DNA of 64,000 bases from Rufibacter tibetensis. Lineage in GTDB: Bacteria > Bacteroidota > Bacteroidia > Cytophagales > Hymenobacteraceae. The notes below the pieces were generated by a model, which was given only the letters and a program-made list of their open reading frames with translations, had not been told where the DNA came from and made no database searches. The stretch covers positions 4,718,001-4,782,000 of the forward strand of contig NZ_CP012643.1 in assembly GCF_001310085.1 (NCBI RefSeq). The letters are read 5' to 3'. This document shows positions 49,284 through 59,007 of the stretch, piece by piece. The position numbers were made by a program, and so were the translations under genes. Numbering within the stretch: the stretch's first letter is position 1; every line of letters starts with the position of its first letter.

Positions 49284-49379
49284 TCATTGAAAAGTTTCTA
49301 AGAACCTCTATTTCAACCAAGAAGCCCTTATCGATCTTTATATAAAAGAGCGAAAAGGGCCTCCTCAACTTTAGGTTTA

Positions 49380-50159
49380 TTACCTATGTAAGCGCAACGC
49401 TATACTCATCCGTTTACTTACCCAGTAATTCACCACTGCTAGAAGTAAAATAAAGAAGGTCAGTTCCCAAAGGTCAGGAAAAGAGGAAGGCCCCTCTTCC
49501 ACGTTGAGCACGTCATTTGAAAAGCGATACACAATGTTTCCGGCCCAGTGGGCGCCTACGGAGTACCATAGGTTTTTGGTGTACATCAGGGGAATGGCCA
49601 GCATCACCCCAATGGCAAACAAGTAAGCCAGGGCGGTGAAACCATCATCAAGCGAGTAGAGGTGATTCAAGACATAGACGCTGGAAGATACCAGAATAAA
49701 CGCCCACGTTCCTAACCTGGCTTTCAGATGGCCAAAAAGGTAGCCTCTGGTCAGGATATCCTCGGCTAAGGAAGGCAGAAAGGTGCCTACCGCGAAAAGT
49801 AGAGTTTGGCTCACCATAGTTGCCGCATCAGGAGTGCCGGAGATGATCTCGATACCCATCCAGAGCCGCACCAGAAAAGCAATCCCGTTGAAAAGCAAAT
49901 CCAGCCCTAGGCCCACTAAAAACAGGAGCGCGTACTTTCCATTGATCTTCATTCCCCAGGCACTCAGTCCTTGGAAACCCTGTAGTCTTGCCACCCCATA
50001 CGCCACAGGTATGACCGCCAACATCAGCCCTAAGAACAGGGGAATGTGTTGGTGGAACCGCATGGCGTACTCAGCGGCATGGTATGTGAGGGCGATGGCG
50101 ATATACCCTACTACCACGGGTAGCCAGTTGTGCTTTTTGGATACAGGAGAAGGGTTCAA
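49380..50159 (-). CDS. CPBP-family intramembrane metalloprotease
   Basis: A 259-residue membrane protein with about seven hydrophobic segments. The CPBP (CAAX protease/bacteriocin-processing) motifs are present but slightly altered. Motif 1 reads SLAEDILTRGYLFGHL, with Glu-Asp in place of Glu-Glu before the xxxR. Motif 2 is VYVLNHLYSL, and motif 3 is AHWAGNIVYR. The likely role is intramembrane proteolysis. Lone gene; a divergent promoter region is shared with the metalloprotease at 50371. Confidence 0.85.
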   Translation of the reverse strand: MNPSPVSKKHNWLPVVVGYIAIALTYHAAEYAMRFHQHIPLFLGLMLAVIPVAYGVARLQGFQGLSAWGMKINGKYALLFLVGLGLDLLFNGIAFLVRLWMGIEIISGTPDAATMVSQTLLFAVGTFLPSLAEDILTRGYLFGHLKARLGTWAFILVSSSVYVLNHLYSLDDGFTALAYLFAIGVMLAIPLMYTKNLWYSVGAHWAGNIVYRFSNDVLNVEEGPSSFPDLWELTFFILLLAVVNYWVSKRMSIALRLHR

Positions 50160-50370
50160 GGTTTGGGCTTAGATCATCTTAGTTGACGTTAAGGATGAAC
50201 AACAGCGGGAAAGCTTCACAAATATAGAATTTTAAAGATATAGAGGCTACTCCTTTAATAGAGCCTGTTTTTGCATGGAAGTGGGATAAAGAATACATAG
50301 CCTTGCCCCTATGTTTCAAATTCACTACCTTATCCAACTCATTTCGTTTCAGGCTTACTTTCTTAAATCT

Positions 50371-52803
50371 ATGCGCAAAACGCTACTCCCCTTTTTCCTT
50401 TCAATTCTAATGATTTCCCAAATTTGGGCTCAAAACAAACCCGCAAGCTTAGCCAGTAAAACGGCCGATATGCAGAAATTCAGCGGGTACTTTCCTTATT
50501 ACTGGGATGAAGTCACCGGCCGAATCTTACTGGAAATTGACAAGCTAGACCAGCAGTTTCTGTATGTAAATTCCCTGGCCGCCGGGCTGGGCTCCAATGA
50601 CATCGGGCTGGACCGTGGTCAGTTGGGCGGAGAGCATGTGGTGTATTTTCACAAAGTAGGCCCAAAAGTGCTGCTCATAGAACCCAATCAGAGCTACCGT
50701 GCCATGAACGGCAACCCCGCTGAAGAACAGGCCGTGGCGCAGTCGTTCGCCCAGTCCGCGCTATGGGGATTCAAAGTGGAAGCCACCGAAGGAGACAAAG
50801 TGCTGGTAGACGCCACCGAGTTCCTGCTCCGCGATGCGCATGACGTGGTGGGTAACATTCGGCGCAGCCGTCAGGGTACGTACCGGTTAGACCCTACCCG
50901 CTCGGCCATGTACCTGCCCCGCACGAAGAACTTTCCGCAGAACTCTGAATTTGAGGCCACCCTCACCTTTACCGGCGGAGAAGATGCCGGTGGGTTCGTG
51001 CGCAGCGTAACGCCTTCGGCTCAAGCCACCACGGTCCGCCAGCACCACTCCTTTATCCAACTCCCAGATAAGAACTACACGCCCAGAGCCATGGACCCGC
51101 GGGCCGGCTACTTCGGGATTGAGTACATGGATTTCAGCACGCCCGTAGACCAGCCCATCATCAAACGGTTCATTGCCCGGCACCGCTTGCAGAAAAAGAA
51201 CCCGGCGGCCACCACTTCTGAAGCCGTGAAGCCAATTGTGTACTACGTAGACCACGCCGCGCCGGAGCCTATCAGAAGTGCGCTGCTCGAAGGTGCCCGC
51301 TGGTGGGCGCAGGCGTTTGAGGCCGCCGGGTACAAAGATGCCTTCAAAGTAGAGATCCTGCCCGTAGACGCTGACCCAATGGACGTGCGCTACAACGTAA
51401 TTCAGTGGGTACACCGCAGCACCCGCGGTTGGTCATATGGGGCCACCGTCACAGATCCGCGTACCGGCGAAATCATCAAAGGGCACGTAAGCCTGGGCTC
51501 TCTGCGCGTGCGTCAGGACTTCCTGATTGCTGAGGGATTGTTGGCGCCTTATGGAGAAGGCAAACCCGCCAACACCGAGATGATGAAGATGGCCTTGTCC
51601 AGGTTGCGGCAGTTATCTGCGCACGAGTTGGGACATACATTGGGCATTATGCACAACTATGCCGCCAGCGTGACAAACAGGGCTTCGGTGATGGATTACC
51701 CGCACCCTACCGTGAAACTAACAGCCAGCGGTGAGATAGATTTGTCTGATGCGTACGCCGTGGGCATTGGCGAGTGGGACAAAGAAGCCATTAAGTTTGG
51801 TTACCAGCATTTTCCGGCCGGCACTAATGAAGCCCAAGCCTTTGACCAACTGCTGCGCGAGAGCCACAAACGCGGTTTACAATTCATCTCTGACCGTGAT
51901 GCGCGGGCTACCGGAGGAGCGCATCCGCAGGCCCACCTTTGGGACAACGGAGGCAATGCTGCCGAGGAACTGAAGCATGTGTTAACCGTGCGGCAGAAAG
52001 CGTTGGAGCGGTTCGGGGTGAACAACATCAAGCCGGGCGTGCCTATGGCCATGCTGGAAGACGTGTTGGTACCCATCTACAACTACCACCGCTACCAGGT
52101 AGAGGCCGCAGCCAAAGTGGTAGGCGGCGTCAACTACACCTACGCCTCCCGCGGCGACGGACAACTGGTCACTGAGTTTGTACCGGAGGCCGAGCAACAG
52201 AAAGCCTTAGATGCTTTGCTCGCCACCTTGCAGCCAAACGTGTTAGCCCTGCCGGAGAAAATCATCGCAGCTATCCCGCCCCGTCCGGCTGGTTGGTCGC
52301 CTACCCGGGAGTTGTTTGACAAACGCACCGGCCTCACCTTTGACCCTCTCGCTGCGGCAGAAGCCTCCGCCGATTTCACGCTGTCGTTCCTGTTCCACCC
52401 AGAGCGGGCCACCCGTTTAGTAGAGTTAAAAGCAAGAGGCAGCAAGTTAGGCCTGAATGAAGTCCTGAACCAAATAATGGAACAAACCTGGGAAAGCAAA
52501 CAAGCTTCTGGCCTAAACAACCAGGTTCGATTACTGACTCAGCAGCTGGTCCTTACCCACTTACTTGCCCTTTCCCAGAACGAAGAAGCCGCTTATTCTG
52601 CCCGGGCCGCGGCACTGCTGCAGTTAAACCAGTTGGAGAAGAAAGCCAAAAAGCAGGCGAAATCATCAGACGAAAGCGTGAAAGCCAACGCCCTCTTAGC
52701 TTTAGACCGTATTAAAAAACCTCAGGAAGCCAAACCGCAACTACACAAAGACCTGCCTCCCGGCGCACCCATCGGCTCTATGGGAGCAATTGGTTGTGAA
52801 TAG
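50371..52803 (+). CDS. Exported zinc-dependent metalloprotease (DUF5117/DUF4953 type)
   Basis: An 810-residue secreted protease. It has a signal peptide (MRKTLLPFFLSILMISQIWAQ), then DUF5117-like and DUF5118-like N-terminal parts (FSGYFPYYWDEVTGRILLEI; FIQLPDKNYTPRAMDPRAGY). The metzincin-type zinc site HELGHTLGIMHNY is near residue 417, with MDYPHP as the Met-turn after it. The remaining third is helical. I start at the ATG at 50371, where a proper signal begins; the in-frame codon at 50311 adds 20 residues that do not fit. It is full length for the family, common in Bacteroidota, with unknown natural substrates. Own terminator. Confidence 0.93.
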   Translation: MRKTLLPFFLSILMISQIWAQNKPASLASKTADMQKFSGYFPYYWDEVTGRILLEIDKLDQQFLYVNSLAAGLGSNDIGLDRGQLGGEHVVYFHKVGPKVLLIEPNQSYRAMNGNPAEEQAVAQSFAQSALWGFKVEATEGDKVLVDATEFLLRDAHDVVGNIRRSRQGTYRLDPTRSAMYLPRTKNFPQNSEFEATLTFTGGEDAGGFVRSVTPSAQATTVRQHHSFIQLPDKNYTPRAMDPRAGYFGIEYMDFSTPVDQPIIKRFIARHRLQKKNPAATTSEAVKPIVYYVDHAAPEPIRSALLEGARWWAQAFEAAGYKDAFKVEILPVDADPMDVRYNVIQWVHRSTRGWSYGATVTDPRTGEIIKGHVSLGSLRVRQDFLIAEGLLAPYGEGKPANTEMMKMALSRLRQLSAHELGHTLGIMHNYAASVTNRASVMDYPHPTVKLTASGEIDLSDAYAVGIGEWDKEAIKFGYQHFPAGTNEAQAFDQLLRESHKRGLQFISDRDARATGGAHPQAHLWDNGGNAAEELKHVLTVRQKALERFGVNNIKPGVPMAMLEDVLVPIYNYHRYQVEAAAKVVGGVNYTYASRGDGQLVTEFVPEAEQQKALDALLATLQPNVLALPEKIIAAIPPRPAGWSPTRELFDKRTGLTFDPLAAAEASADFTLSFLFHPERATRLVELKARGSKLGLNEVLNQIMEQTWESKQASGLNNQVRLLTQQLVLTHLLALSQNEEAAYSARAAALLQLNQLEKKAKKQAKSSDESVKANALLALDRIKKPQEAKPQLHKDLPPGAPIGSMGAIGCE

Positions 52804-52833
52804 TTTTAAGGCAGTTTTCGATATATCAGACCT

Positions 52834-52865
52834 AAATCCCATCTCTTACAAAGGTGGGATTTTTA
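52834..52865 (+). terminator. Terminator of the metalloprotease gene
   Basis: Stem AAATCCCATCT / AGGTGGGATTT (one G-T pair) with a short loop, then Ts. Confidence 0.8.
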
Positions 52866-53030
52866 GTTTAGAGAAGTAAAAGAGAGATTAACCATTAACT
52901 CTGTTTGTAAGCCATTTTCCTGAAAGTAGCTACAAAATATAAAGCAGACCATGCCGCAGGTCTTATTCAATCTTAGCCTTTCCGGAACATTGTGCATCTT
53001 CGCGGGACAGGAATTTTGTTAGAAGCTTTT

Positions 53031-53780
53031 ATGAACCGATTTGTTTCCCGAGAAATGGCTGACCAGGTGCTGGAAAGGATTAAAGAGCAGGGCTTACCCG
53101 CCACCTATGACTATGAAAAGCACCGGGTAATTCTCTTAGATGCAGCAGGAAACGAGCAGGTGTTTTTCCGGTTACCCCTGGCGGTTCCAGCGTTGAATAA
53201 CCATCTTGTGCCAGTTAAGGACGAAACAATAAGATATGTGATCCTGCTGATTCAGGCGGGGAACTGCGCGCTAGGGTACTTTGAAGACGGCGTGAACCTG
53301 AACCACAAGGTGTTCCGGTCTTACATGGTCCGGAAAAAACAGGGTAAAAGCCAGATCAAGTACTTGAAGACGAAAGGCAAATCACGGGCGGGTTCGCGGG
53401 TGCGTTTAGGCGAGACAGTGGAGTTCTTCGAGAACATCAATGGGCGGCTGCAGGAGTATTTTGAGGAGCACCAGATTGACCGCATCGCCATGAGTTGTTC
53501 TAAAACCCTGCTCCCCTATTTGTTTGATTCCAAAGTACCCACCCCTTTTGACAAACGAGACGAGCGCATCTTCAAAATCCCGAAGCACATTCACACGCCC
53601 ATCTATGAGGTAATGATGAACGCGAACAAGTTCCTACTCAGAGGTGAGTTGATCTTTGAACCAAAGCATCAGCACCTTATAAATCAACTGATACCAGTAG
53701 ACGCTGATGAAGAACTGGAAGAGGAGGTTGATTTTGAATCAGATGAGGAGGATGAGATAGGTGAGGAAGAATACGAGTAG
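53031..53780 (+). CDS. Bacterial Vms1/ANKZF1-like (VLRF1) release-factor-domain protein
   Basis: A 249-residue cytoplasmic protein. Residues 70-190 resemble the VLRF1 domain of eukaryotic Vms1/ANKZF1, the factor that frees peptidyl-tRNA from stalled 60S ribosomes. AGNCALGYFEDGVNLNHKVF is followed by RSYMVRKKQGKSQ (residues 97-108), with the glycine-x-x-glutamine of the catalytic loop as GKSQ. Then come AGSRVRLGETVEFFENINGR and FDKRDERIFKIPKHIHTPIYE, in the family order. The C-terminus is a 30-residue acidic tail (EELEEEVDFESDEEDE). I start at the ATG at 53031, where the protein begins MNRFVSREMADQ. Bacterial VLRF1 proteins are known from comparative studies but little tested. The assignment rests on motif resemblance read by eye. 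Confidence 0.7.
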   Translation: MNRFVSREMADQVLERIKEQGLPATYDYEKHRVILLDAAGNEQVFFRLPLAVPALNNHLVPVKDETIRYVILLIQAGNCALGYFEDGVNLNHKVFRSYMVRKKQGKSQIKYLKTKGKSRAGSRVRLGETVEFFENINGRLQEYFEEHQIDRIAMSCSKTLLPYLFDSKVPTPFDKRDERIFKIPKHIHTPIYEVMMNANKFLLRGELIFEPKHQHLINQLIPVDADEELEEEVDFESDEEDEIGEEEYE

Positions 53781-53836
53781 ACCTGCTCATGTCTAAGCAA
53801 TCCTGTATGCTTTCTGTAAAAAGGTTTAGTTTCGAG

Positions 53837-53995
53837 ATTCTCCCCTTGAGGGGAGATAAAGAGGGGTGTTTACATCTGCTGGTCCACTTATGTAGATTAT
53901 ATTTTTTACTCTTGAAGTAACTTTTGCAAGTTGTTAATCAGCAATGCTTGCTCACCTGTGTAAACACCCCTCTTCGCTCCCCTCAAGGGGAGAAT
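53837..53995. repeat. Family-3 inverted-repeat element (159 bp)
   Basis: Second copy of the element at 42395: arms 53837-53874 and 53959-53995, containing TCCCCTTGAGGGGAG plus GAGGGGTGTTTACA and its complement. The 84-base interior is unrelated to that of the other copy apart from AT-richness. The element sits between the VLRF1 gene and the opposing corA gene. Confidence 0.85.
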
Positions 53996-54026
53996 CTGCG
54001 GTGAATTGGCTTAGACTTGCTGTTCC

Positions 54027-54977
54027 TTACAACCACTTCTTTCGTTTAAAGTACCAGAGGAACGCAAGAGACGAGAGCACCATCATGCCTAGTGCAAATG
54101 GGTACCCCGCAATCCAGTTCAGTTCTGGCATGACCTTGAAGTTCATTCCGTAGATGCTGGCAATGAGGGTAGGTGGCATGAACACCACTGTCATCACGGT
54201 GAAGATCTTGATAACTTGGTTTTGTTCTATGTTCACCAAACCCAAAAAAGTGTTTTGCAGGTACTCCAAGCGCTCAAAGCTGAACTGGGTGTGTTGCAGA
54301 ATGGAGTTTATGTCTTTGATGATGGTACGCAGGCGTTCTTTCTCTGGGTCTTCAATGGCATAGCTGCGTAACAAAGAGGAAACCAGCCGTTGCTTATCTA
54401 CGATGCTCTCTCGGATGATGATGGTGTTTTCCTGCAGCTCTGTGATGCGGAGCAGCACTTCCTCTTCAATAGACTGTTCTTTCACCAGCCGCTTACTCAC
54501 TACGTTAGTGGTACGGGTAAGGAACTCTATAAAGTCAGCGTCATAGTCGATCTGGGTTTCCAGAAGCAGAAGCCAGATCTGGATTGCTTTGGTGGTGGTG
54601 CTCCTGAAAGTTTTCAGTTTGCGCACAGTTTCCCCAAAAGACTTCATTTCGGTGCGGCGCAGCGTAAACAAGATATCGTTTTTCAAGATAAAGGAGACCT
54701 GACGGGTAATGTACGAACCTTCCTGATGCATCACGAAGGCACTGTTGGCCTCAAAAATGTTGTCATCTTCAAAGTAGCGCGATGAACTTTCAATCTCGGC
54801 GGCTTCCTGTTGGGTAAAGAACTCTATCCCGAACTCCTCCTCCACTAACCGTTGCTCATGGTCTGAAGGGGCTTGCAGGTCAATCCAGATAATACGTCCT
54901 TTTTCCTGGTCATGGAAGGCATCCGGGTTCTTCTCCCAGTGTACTTCCCCACTTTTAATATAGAAGCCTCTAATCAT
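54027..54977 (-). CDS. corA: CorA-type magnesium/cobalt transporter
   Basis: A 316-residue pentameric cation channel: a large cytoplasmic N-domain (helical, rich in charged residues) then two C-terminal transmembrane helices. The diagnostic gate motif YGMNF is near residue 279, just after the first helix (MTVVFMPPTLIASIYGMNF), and the second helix and a basic tail (FKRKKW) follow. Lone gene. Converges with the VLRF1 gene. Confidence 0.95.
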   Translation of the reverse strand: MIRGFYIKSGEVHWEKNPDAFHDQEKGRIIWIDLQAPSDHEQRLVEEEFGIEFFTQQEAAEIESSSRYFEDDNIFEANSAFVMHQEGSYITRQVSFILKNDILFTLRRTEMKSFGETVRKLKTFRSTTTKAIQIWLLLLETQIDYDADFIEFLTRTTNVVSKRLVKEQSIEEEVLLRITELQENTIIIRESIVDKQRLVSSLLRSYAIEDPEKERLRTIIKDINSILQHTQFSFERLEYLQNTFLGLVNIEQNQVIKIFTVMTVVFMPPTLIASIYGMNFKVMPELNWIAGYPFALGMMVLSSLAFLWYFKRKKWL

Positions 54978-55135
54978 GTTACTCTGCTGGTAGTTGCCCC
55001 CTTAACATAGGAGGGCTTTTTCTTCTACTGCAAACTTATAGAATAAAGTTTGCTTCCCTACCTCCCTTCAGATAACAGCCCTCATCTTTCCTATCTTCCT
55101 TCCTGCCACAAAGATGACTTCAAACCCACCATGAA

Positions 55136-55180
55136 CAAAAAGCCTCTGCCCTTCTCCTGAACAGGAACAAAGGCAGAGGC
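55136..55180 (-). terminator. Terminator of the TonB-dependent receptor gene
   Basis: Stem GCCTCTGCC (55142-55150) with GGCAGAGGC (55172-55180), followed on the minus strand by TTTTTG, 27 bases after the receptor stop. Confidence 0.85.
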
Positions 55181-55206
55181 GACAGTCTATCTAACTATCT
55201 ACACGT

Positions 55207-57681
55207 TTAGGTACGGTTCAATTCCTCTAAGCTGTTGGTTCTGCGTTTAGGGTCAAATTTCTGGCCTGTGCTAAAGTTGTAGCGAAGAGTCACGCCCACG
55301 CTGCGCATGTAGAAATACTGGTCAAAATCATTGATGTTGCGGCCTAAGCGGGCATCAAACCTAAGGCGGTAGGTTCTGAAGATGTCGTTCACGTTCACGT
55401 TCAGGTCCAGTTTCTTGTTCAGGAAGCTTTTCCGGAAGCCTGCGTGTACCCACCACATGGGCGCGATTCGGTACAGGCCTGATACGCCGGCGCTTCTTGC
55501 CACTCCATTTACCTCCATGGTAATATCAAAAGGCAACAAGATGTTGTGGTTGGTTTGCAACGTATACAGCACCTGTGAATTCACTTCCTGCACGTTGTCT
55601 ACCATCATCCGGAACTCATTGTAAGACACGGTGGCCGTGTTGTTGGTGTCCCACTTCTTCATAATCTTGATGGGGGCAATAGCCGCCAAACTGAAGTTCT
55701 GAGAGTTGTCCACGTTGCCCACAGTGTAAATGGTGGTGGCTTTTTCCACGTCCAGGAACGGCAGCTCTGAGATCACATCTTGCAGGTACTGGTAGTTGAA
55801 CACCAGCCGGTAGTCTTTCCTGAAGGTTTGGGTGATCCCAAAGGCGTTGGTGTATTGCGGGCGCAGGTACGGGTTTCCGGTCCAGTAGGTATAAGGGTCA
55901 CGATACTGCACAAAGGGGTTCAGGTTACCGTAATTGGGACGTTGAATCCGGCGGCTGTAGCTGTAACTAACGTCATAGTTGTCGCTTACTTTCTGCTGCA
56001 CAAAAATGCTGGGAAAGAAGTTCAGGTAGTCGCGGTCGGTGACCTGGCCAGTGGTGAGTTGCTCTCCCCTAGATTGGGTTTCTTCGGCGCGTAAGCCGAC
56101 TTGTACGGTGTAGCGCTCCCCAAATTTGTTGTTCCAGTTCACGTAGGCCGCAAAAATGTTCTCGCTGTATAGGAAATGGTTGGTGCGGTTGGGATCCAGC
56201 ACCAGCCCTTCATTGTTGAAGAAAAAGCGGGAGTCATTGTCAGACACCACGCGGCTGGCTTTCGCGCCCAGTTCCAGTTTGCCCAGCCTCGCAAACTTTT
56301 TGGCGAAGTCCACTTTCCCGGAGTATATGTCGAACCCGTTTTCAGAGTCGGCATACAGGAAATCCTGGGTGGTGGGCTGTTCTGCGCCTACTTTCCCGAA
56401 ATAGTTGTAAAAGTTGGAATACCCCAGGTTAGAGATTTTCACAAAGTCAGCATCGGCTGACAAGGTGGTACCCACGGTATCAAGCTTGGCTACATAATGC
56501 AGGTTGGTGGTGAAATTTGTAAAAGTGTTTACTATATAGTTATTGGCGGTTATGTATTGCTCTGGATTGTTTGGCTGGTTGCCAATGAAAGTGCCGGTAT
56601 TGAAGTCTTCCCATCTTTTATTTTGGTTGAAGTACACCATTCCGCCTACACTGTGTTTCTCATTGATGCTGTAGTCGGTGCCTAACCTAACTACTGGCGG
56701 ACCCAGGTTCTTGCTTTTGCCGTAGGCTTCCTGGTCAAAGTAGATGGTGTTTTCCGGGGTGTAAAAAACCCGGGTAAAGGTGCCATCCCGGTTATTGGCC
56801 CGGCGCTGGTACTCCACACTCGCAAAGGAATTCCATTTGCCGGCTTTGTAGTTCACGTTCGTGCCCACGGTGGCTGCCAGTTGCCTGAAGTTGTAAGTAG
56901 AGGTAACAAACGCGCTTCCGTTCATGCCCCGCAGCTCATTTTTCTTGAGGTTGATGTTCAGGATTCCGGAAACTCCTTCCGCATCATACTTCGCCGAAGG
57001 ATTGGTGATGATCTCGATGTTCTTGATGTTCTCCGCCGACATGCTCTGGAGCAGGTTCTTTAGATCAGAAGTTGACAGGTAAGTAAGCTTTCCGTCTAGC
57101 ATGACCGTTACCCCTGCCCGTCCGTTGAGTTGAATATTTCCGTCTGGGTCCACAAAAACACCGGGCGACTTGGCCAGCACATCAAAAGCGGTTCTTCCGG
57201 CGGCCAGTGCCGTGCCTTCAATACTCACCACCATTTTATCGGCTTCCTGGGTGATGATGGGCCGTAAGCCGGTGACCTTCACCTCCTTTAGTTTGGTAGT
57301 GGCTTGGGGCAATCGGAAAGTACCCACCCGCACCTCGGGGTTGGCTTCCGTTAACGAGAGTACCGGGCTGGTTTTGGAGGCGTATCCTATAAAACTGAAG
57401 GAAAGCAGATAGTCTCCAAACCCCAGATTCTGGAAGGAGAATTGTCCCTGGGCATTGGTAAGGGTACCGCCTACCGAGGCATTGCTTCCCTTCTGCAACA
57501 AGGCCACAGTGGCATATTCTATGGATTTGCCGGTGAGTGAATCCAGGAGCGTGCCGGAAATAGTGCCAGACGTTTTGGGTACAGGTGCGGCGGCTGGCGG
57601 AGCGGTTTGCGCTTTGCCTTCTTCAGAAAAGTAAAGGCAAAGGCATAGCAGTCCCAGCAAAAAGAGGGCTCTTTTTTTCAT
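55207..57681 (-). CDS. TonB-dependent outer-membrane receptor (OMP_b-brl family)
   Basis: An 824-residue outer-membrane protein. It has a signal peptide (MKKRALFLLGLLCLCLYFSEE), then a carboxypeptidase-regulatory-like domain (about residues 40-125, SGTISGTLLDSLTGKSIEYA). A TonB plug follows (IITQEADKMVVSIEGTALAAG; NGRAGVTVMLDGK; KNIEIITNPSAKYDAEGVSG), then a 22-strand-type barrel ending in GQKFDPKRRTNS. It belongs to the class without a SusD partner, often regulated by metal or peptide signals; the ligand is unknown. No sigma/anti-sigma or SusD gene is adjacent. Own terminator. Confidence 0.93.
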   Translation of the reverse strand: MKKRALFLLGLLCLCLYFSEEGKAQTAPPAAAPVPKTSGTISGTLLDSLTGKSIEYATVALLQKGSNASVGGTLTNAQGQFSFQNLGFGDYLLSFSFIGYASKTSPVLSLTEANPEVRVGTFRLPQATTKLKEVKVTGLRPIITQEADKMVVSIEGTALAAGRTAFDVLAKSPGVFVDPDGNIQLNGRAGVTVMLDGKLTYLSTSDLKNLLQSMSAENIKNIEIITNPSAKYDAEGVSGILNINLKKNELRGMNGSAFVTSTYNFRQLAATVGTNVNYKAGKWNSFASVEYQRRANNRDGTFTRVFYTPENTIYFDQEAYGKSKNLGPPVVRLGTDYSINEKHSVGGMVYFNQNKRWEDFNTGTFIGNQPNNPEQYITANNYIVNTFTNFTTNLHYVAKLDTVGTTLSADADFVKISNLGYSNFYNYFGKVGAEQPTTQDFLYADSENGFDIYSGKVDFAKKFARLGKLELGAKASRVVSDNDSRFFFNNEGLVLDPNRTNHFLYSENIFAAYVNWNNKFGERYTVQVGLRAEETQSRGEQLTTGQVTDRDYLNFFPSIFVQQKVSDNYDVSYSYSRRIQRPNYGNLNPFVQYRDPYTYWTGNPYLRPQYTNAFGITQTFRKDYRLVFNYQYLQDVISELPFLDVEKATTIYTVGNVDNSQNFSLAAIAPIKIMKKWDTNNTATVSYNEFRMMVDNVQEVNSQVLYTLQTNHNILLPFDITMEVNGVARSAGVSGLYRIAPMWWVHAGFRKSFLNKKLDLNVNVNDIFRTYRLRFDARLGRNINDFDQYFYMRSVGVTLRYNFSTGQKFDPKRRTNSLEELNRT

Positions 57682-58022
57682 AGCAGAAAAGAAGTTAAAT
57701 GTAAGTGTTGTTAGGTTGGATTGTCTCGCGGCGCACTACACTCTAAAGACTACACAAAAAGAAAACCGTTGCACGAGCGGCACAAAAAAGATTTGAAAAA
57801 CTAATTTTAAAGATCTTTGCAGTAGTTCTTTCAGCATCAGTTTTTTAGCACCCAAAGTACATTTTATTTACCTCTTTTAGTGTCACAGAAGGTCTCTCAA
57901 CCTCATAGATTTTAAATTTCGGAGCATTCTTGATCAATTAGGTGAGGAGAAAGTACAATAGGAATGGCTTCTTACACGTATGGTTTATTTTAACCCGGAA
58001 GGTATTCCTCTTATATTGCAGA
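57682..58022. other. Intergenic, 341 bp
   Basis: Divergent spacer with promoters by position. No gene or repeat recognised. Confidence 0.5.
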
Positions 58023-58370
58023 ATGTTTGCGAACGAACTACGGTTGGGTAATATAGTCTTGGAAGCAGGGAAACCTGTGGCCCTTGATGTGCCCAAGCTA
58101 ATTTCTATATTGAAAGGTAATGGGTCAGCCTTTGCCCCTATGCCCCTTACTGAGGATTGGCTTTCTGGCGCAACCTACAATGACCTGGAGCATGAATTTA
58201 CGTTTCCGGAGCTGAGCCAGTGGGCGCTAGACCCAGAGTACAAAGAGATTGTGTTCAACGGGGGTTACATTGCCACCAGCGCCCCCGTAGAATATGTACA
58301 CCAACTCCAGAACTTCTTTTTTGTGATGACGGGCGAAGAATTAGAACTTCCCGTGAAAGCGTTTCAATAA
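58023..58370 (+). CDS. Small hypothetical protein
   Basis: A 115-residue soluble protein beginning MFANELRLGNIVLEAGKPVALDV. The opening NELRxGN(I/W)V is typical of a widespread group of short Bacteroidota proteins of unknown function. It continues with a helix and a hydrophobic strand (EYVHQLQNFFFVMTGEELEL). I prefer the ATG at 58023 over the longer frame from 57942. Lone gene. Confidence 0.7.
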   Translation: MFANELRLGNIVLEAGKPVALDVPKLISILKGNGSAFAPMPLTEDWLSGATYNDLEHEFTFPELSQWALDPEYKEIVFNGGYIATSAPVEYVHQLQNFFFVMTGEELELPVKAFQ

Positions 58371-58462
58371 CCCTCTTCAACTACTGTTTCCTGTTTCAGG
58401 CCATTTTTGGTAAAAATAACCCGACACAGGAAGTGCAGATGACATTTGTATTCCTTATTTAT

Positions 58463-58717
58463 TTAAGCTTTAGCGGCTCTTTCCGCCGCCTCTAATCCTG
58501 CTTCGGTTAACCGGCAGAACAAAGCCATGTCTGGGCCGTGGTCGATCTCCACAAGTTTCTTCACTTGTAAATCTCTCATTTCCTGCTCAATCTCGCCCAA
58601 AGAAAGTCCGGGTGTCTTCTCTGAGATAGCCGGTGCATCTATGGGATAGCCGGTTTTACTTTCCTGGTCTTGCACTACCGCATACATCGCTTTTAATATT
58701 CTGCTCTCTTTGGCCAT
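58463..58717 (-). CDS. Small winged-helix-like protein
   Basis: An 84-residue protein starting MAKESRILKAMYAVVQDQES. A three-helix pattern followed by a hairpin-like segment (LVEIDHGPDMALFCRLTEAGLEAAERA) resembles a stand-alone winged helix. The ATG at 58717 is better than the longer frame because the 21 extra residues are arginine/cysteine-rich. It could be a DNA-binding regulator, but no partner is visible. Confidence 0.65.
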   Translation of the reverse strand: MAKESRILKAMYAVVQDQESKTGYPIDAPAISEKTPGLSLGEIEQEMRDLQVKKLVEIDHGPDMALFCRLTEAGLEAAERAAKA

Positions 58718-59007
58718 ATTCTTCCGTTTTAAACAAGTGGTTTCAAGATGGATTCTGAAGGAGGCTAGTGTCCTTCTCACCTGAATGTACGGAGGATGTG
58801 CTTCAAGGATAATAATTCTAATGACCTAAAACCTGTTGAAGAGGTCACTCTCCCTAAAGAAACACGCTCTCCTATAGAACAACCTTTTCTTCTTCTGTCA
58901 TCCTGAAAGGACCTTGTGGGCGAACAGTAATGCCGTTTACTCCATGGCTTTCTAGTACGCTCACAAGATCTTTCCAAGATGACATCATGTGGTGAGTAAG
59001 ACACTTC

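Noticed and set aside
58777-59004. 75-codon minus-strand frame between the winged-helix gene and the permease
   Set aside because: Arg/Ser/Cys-rich composition resembles translated intergenic repeat (GTCATCCTGA-type) rather than a protein. I could not find a second copy in the window to prove it.
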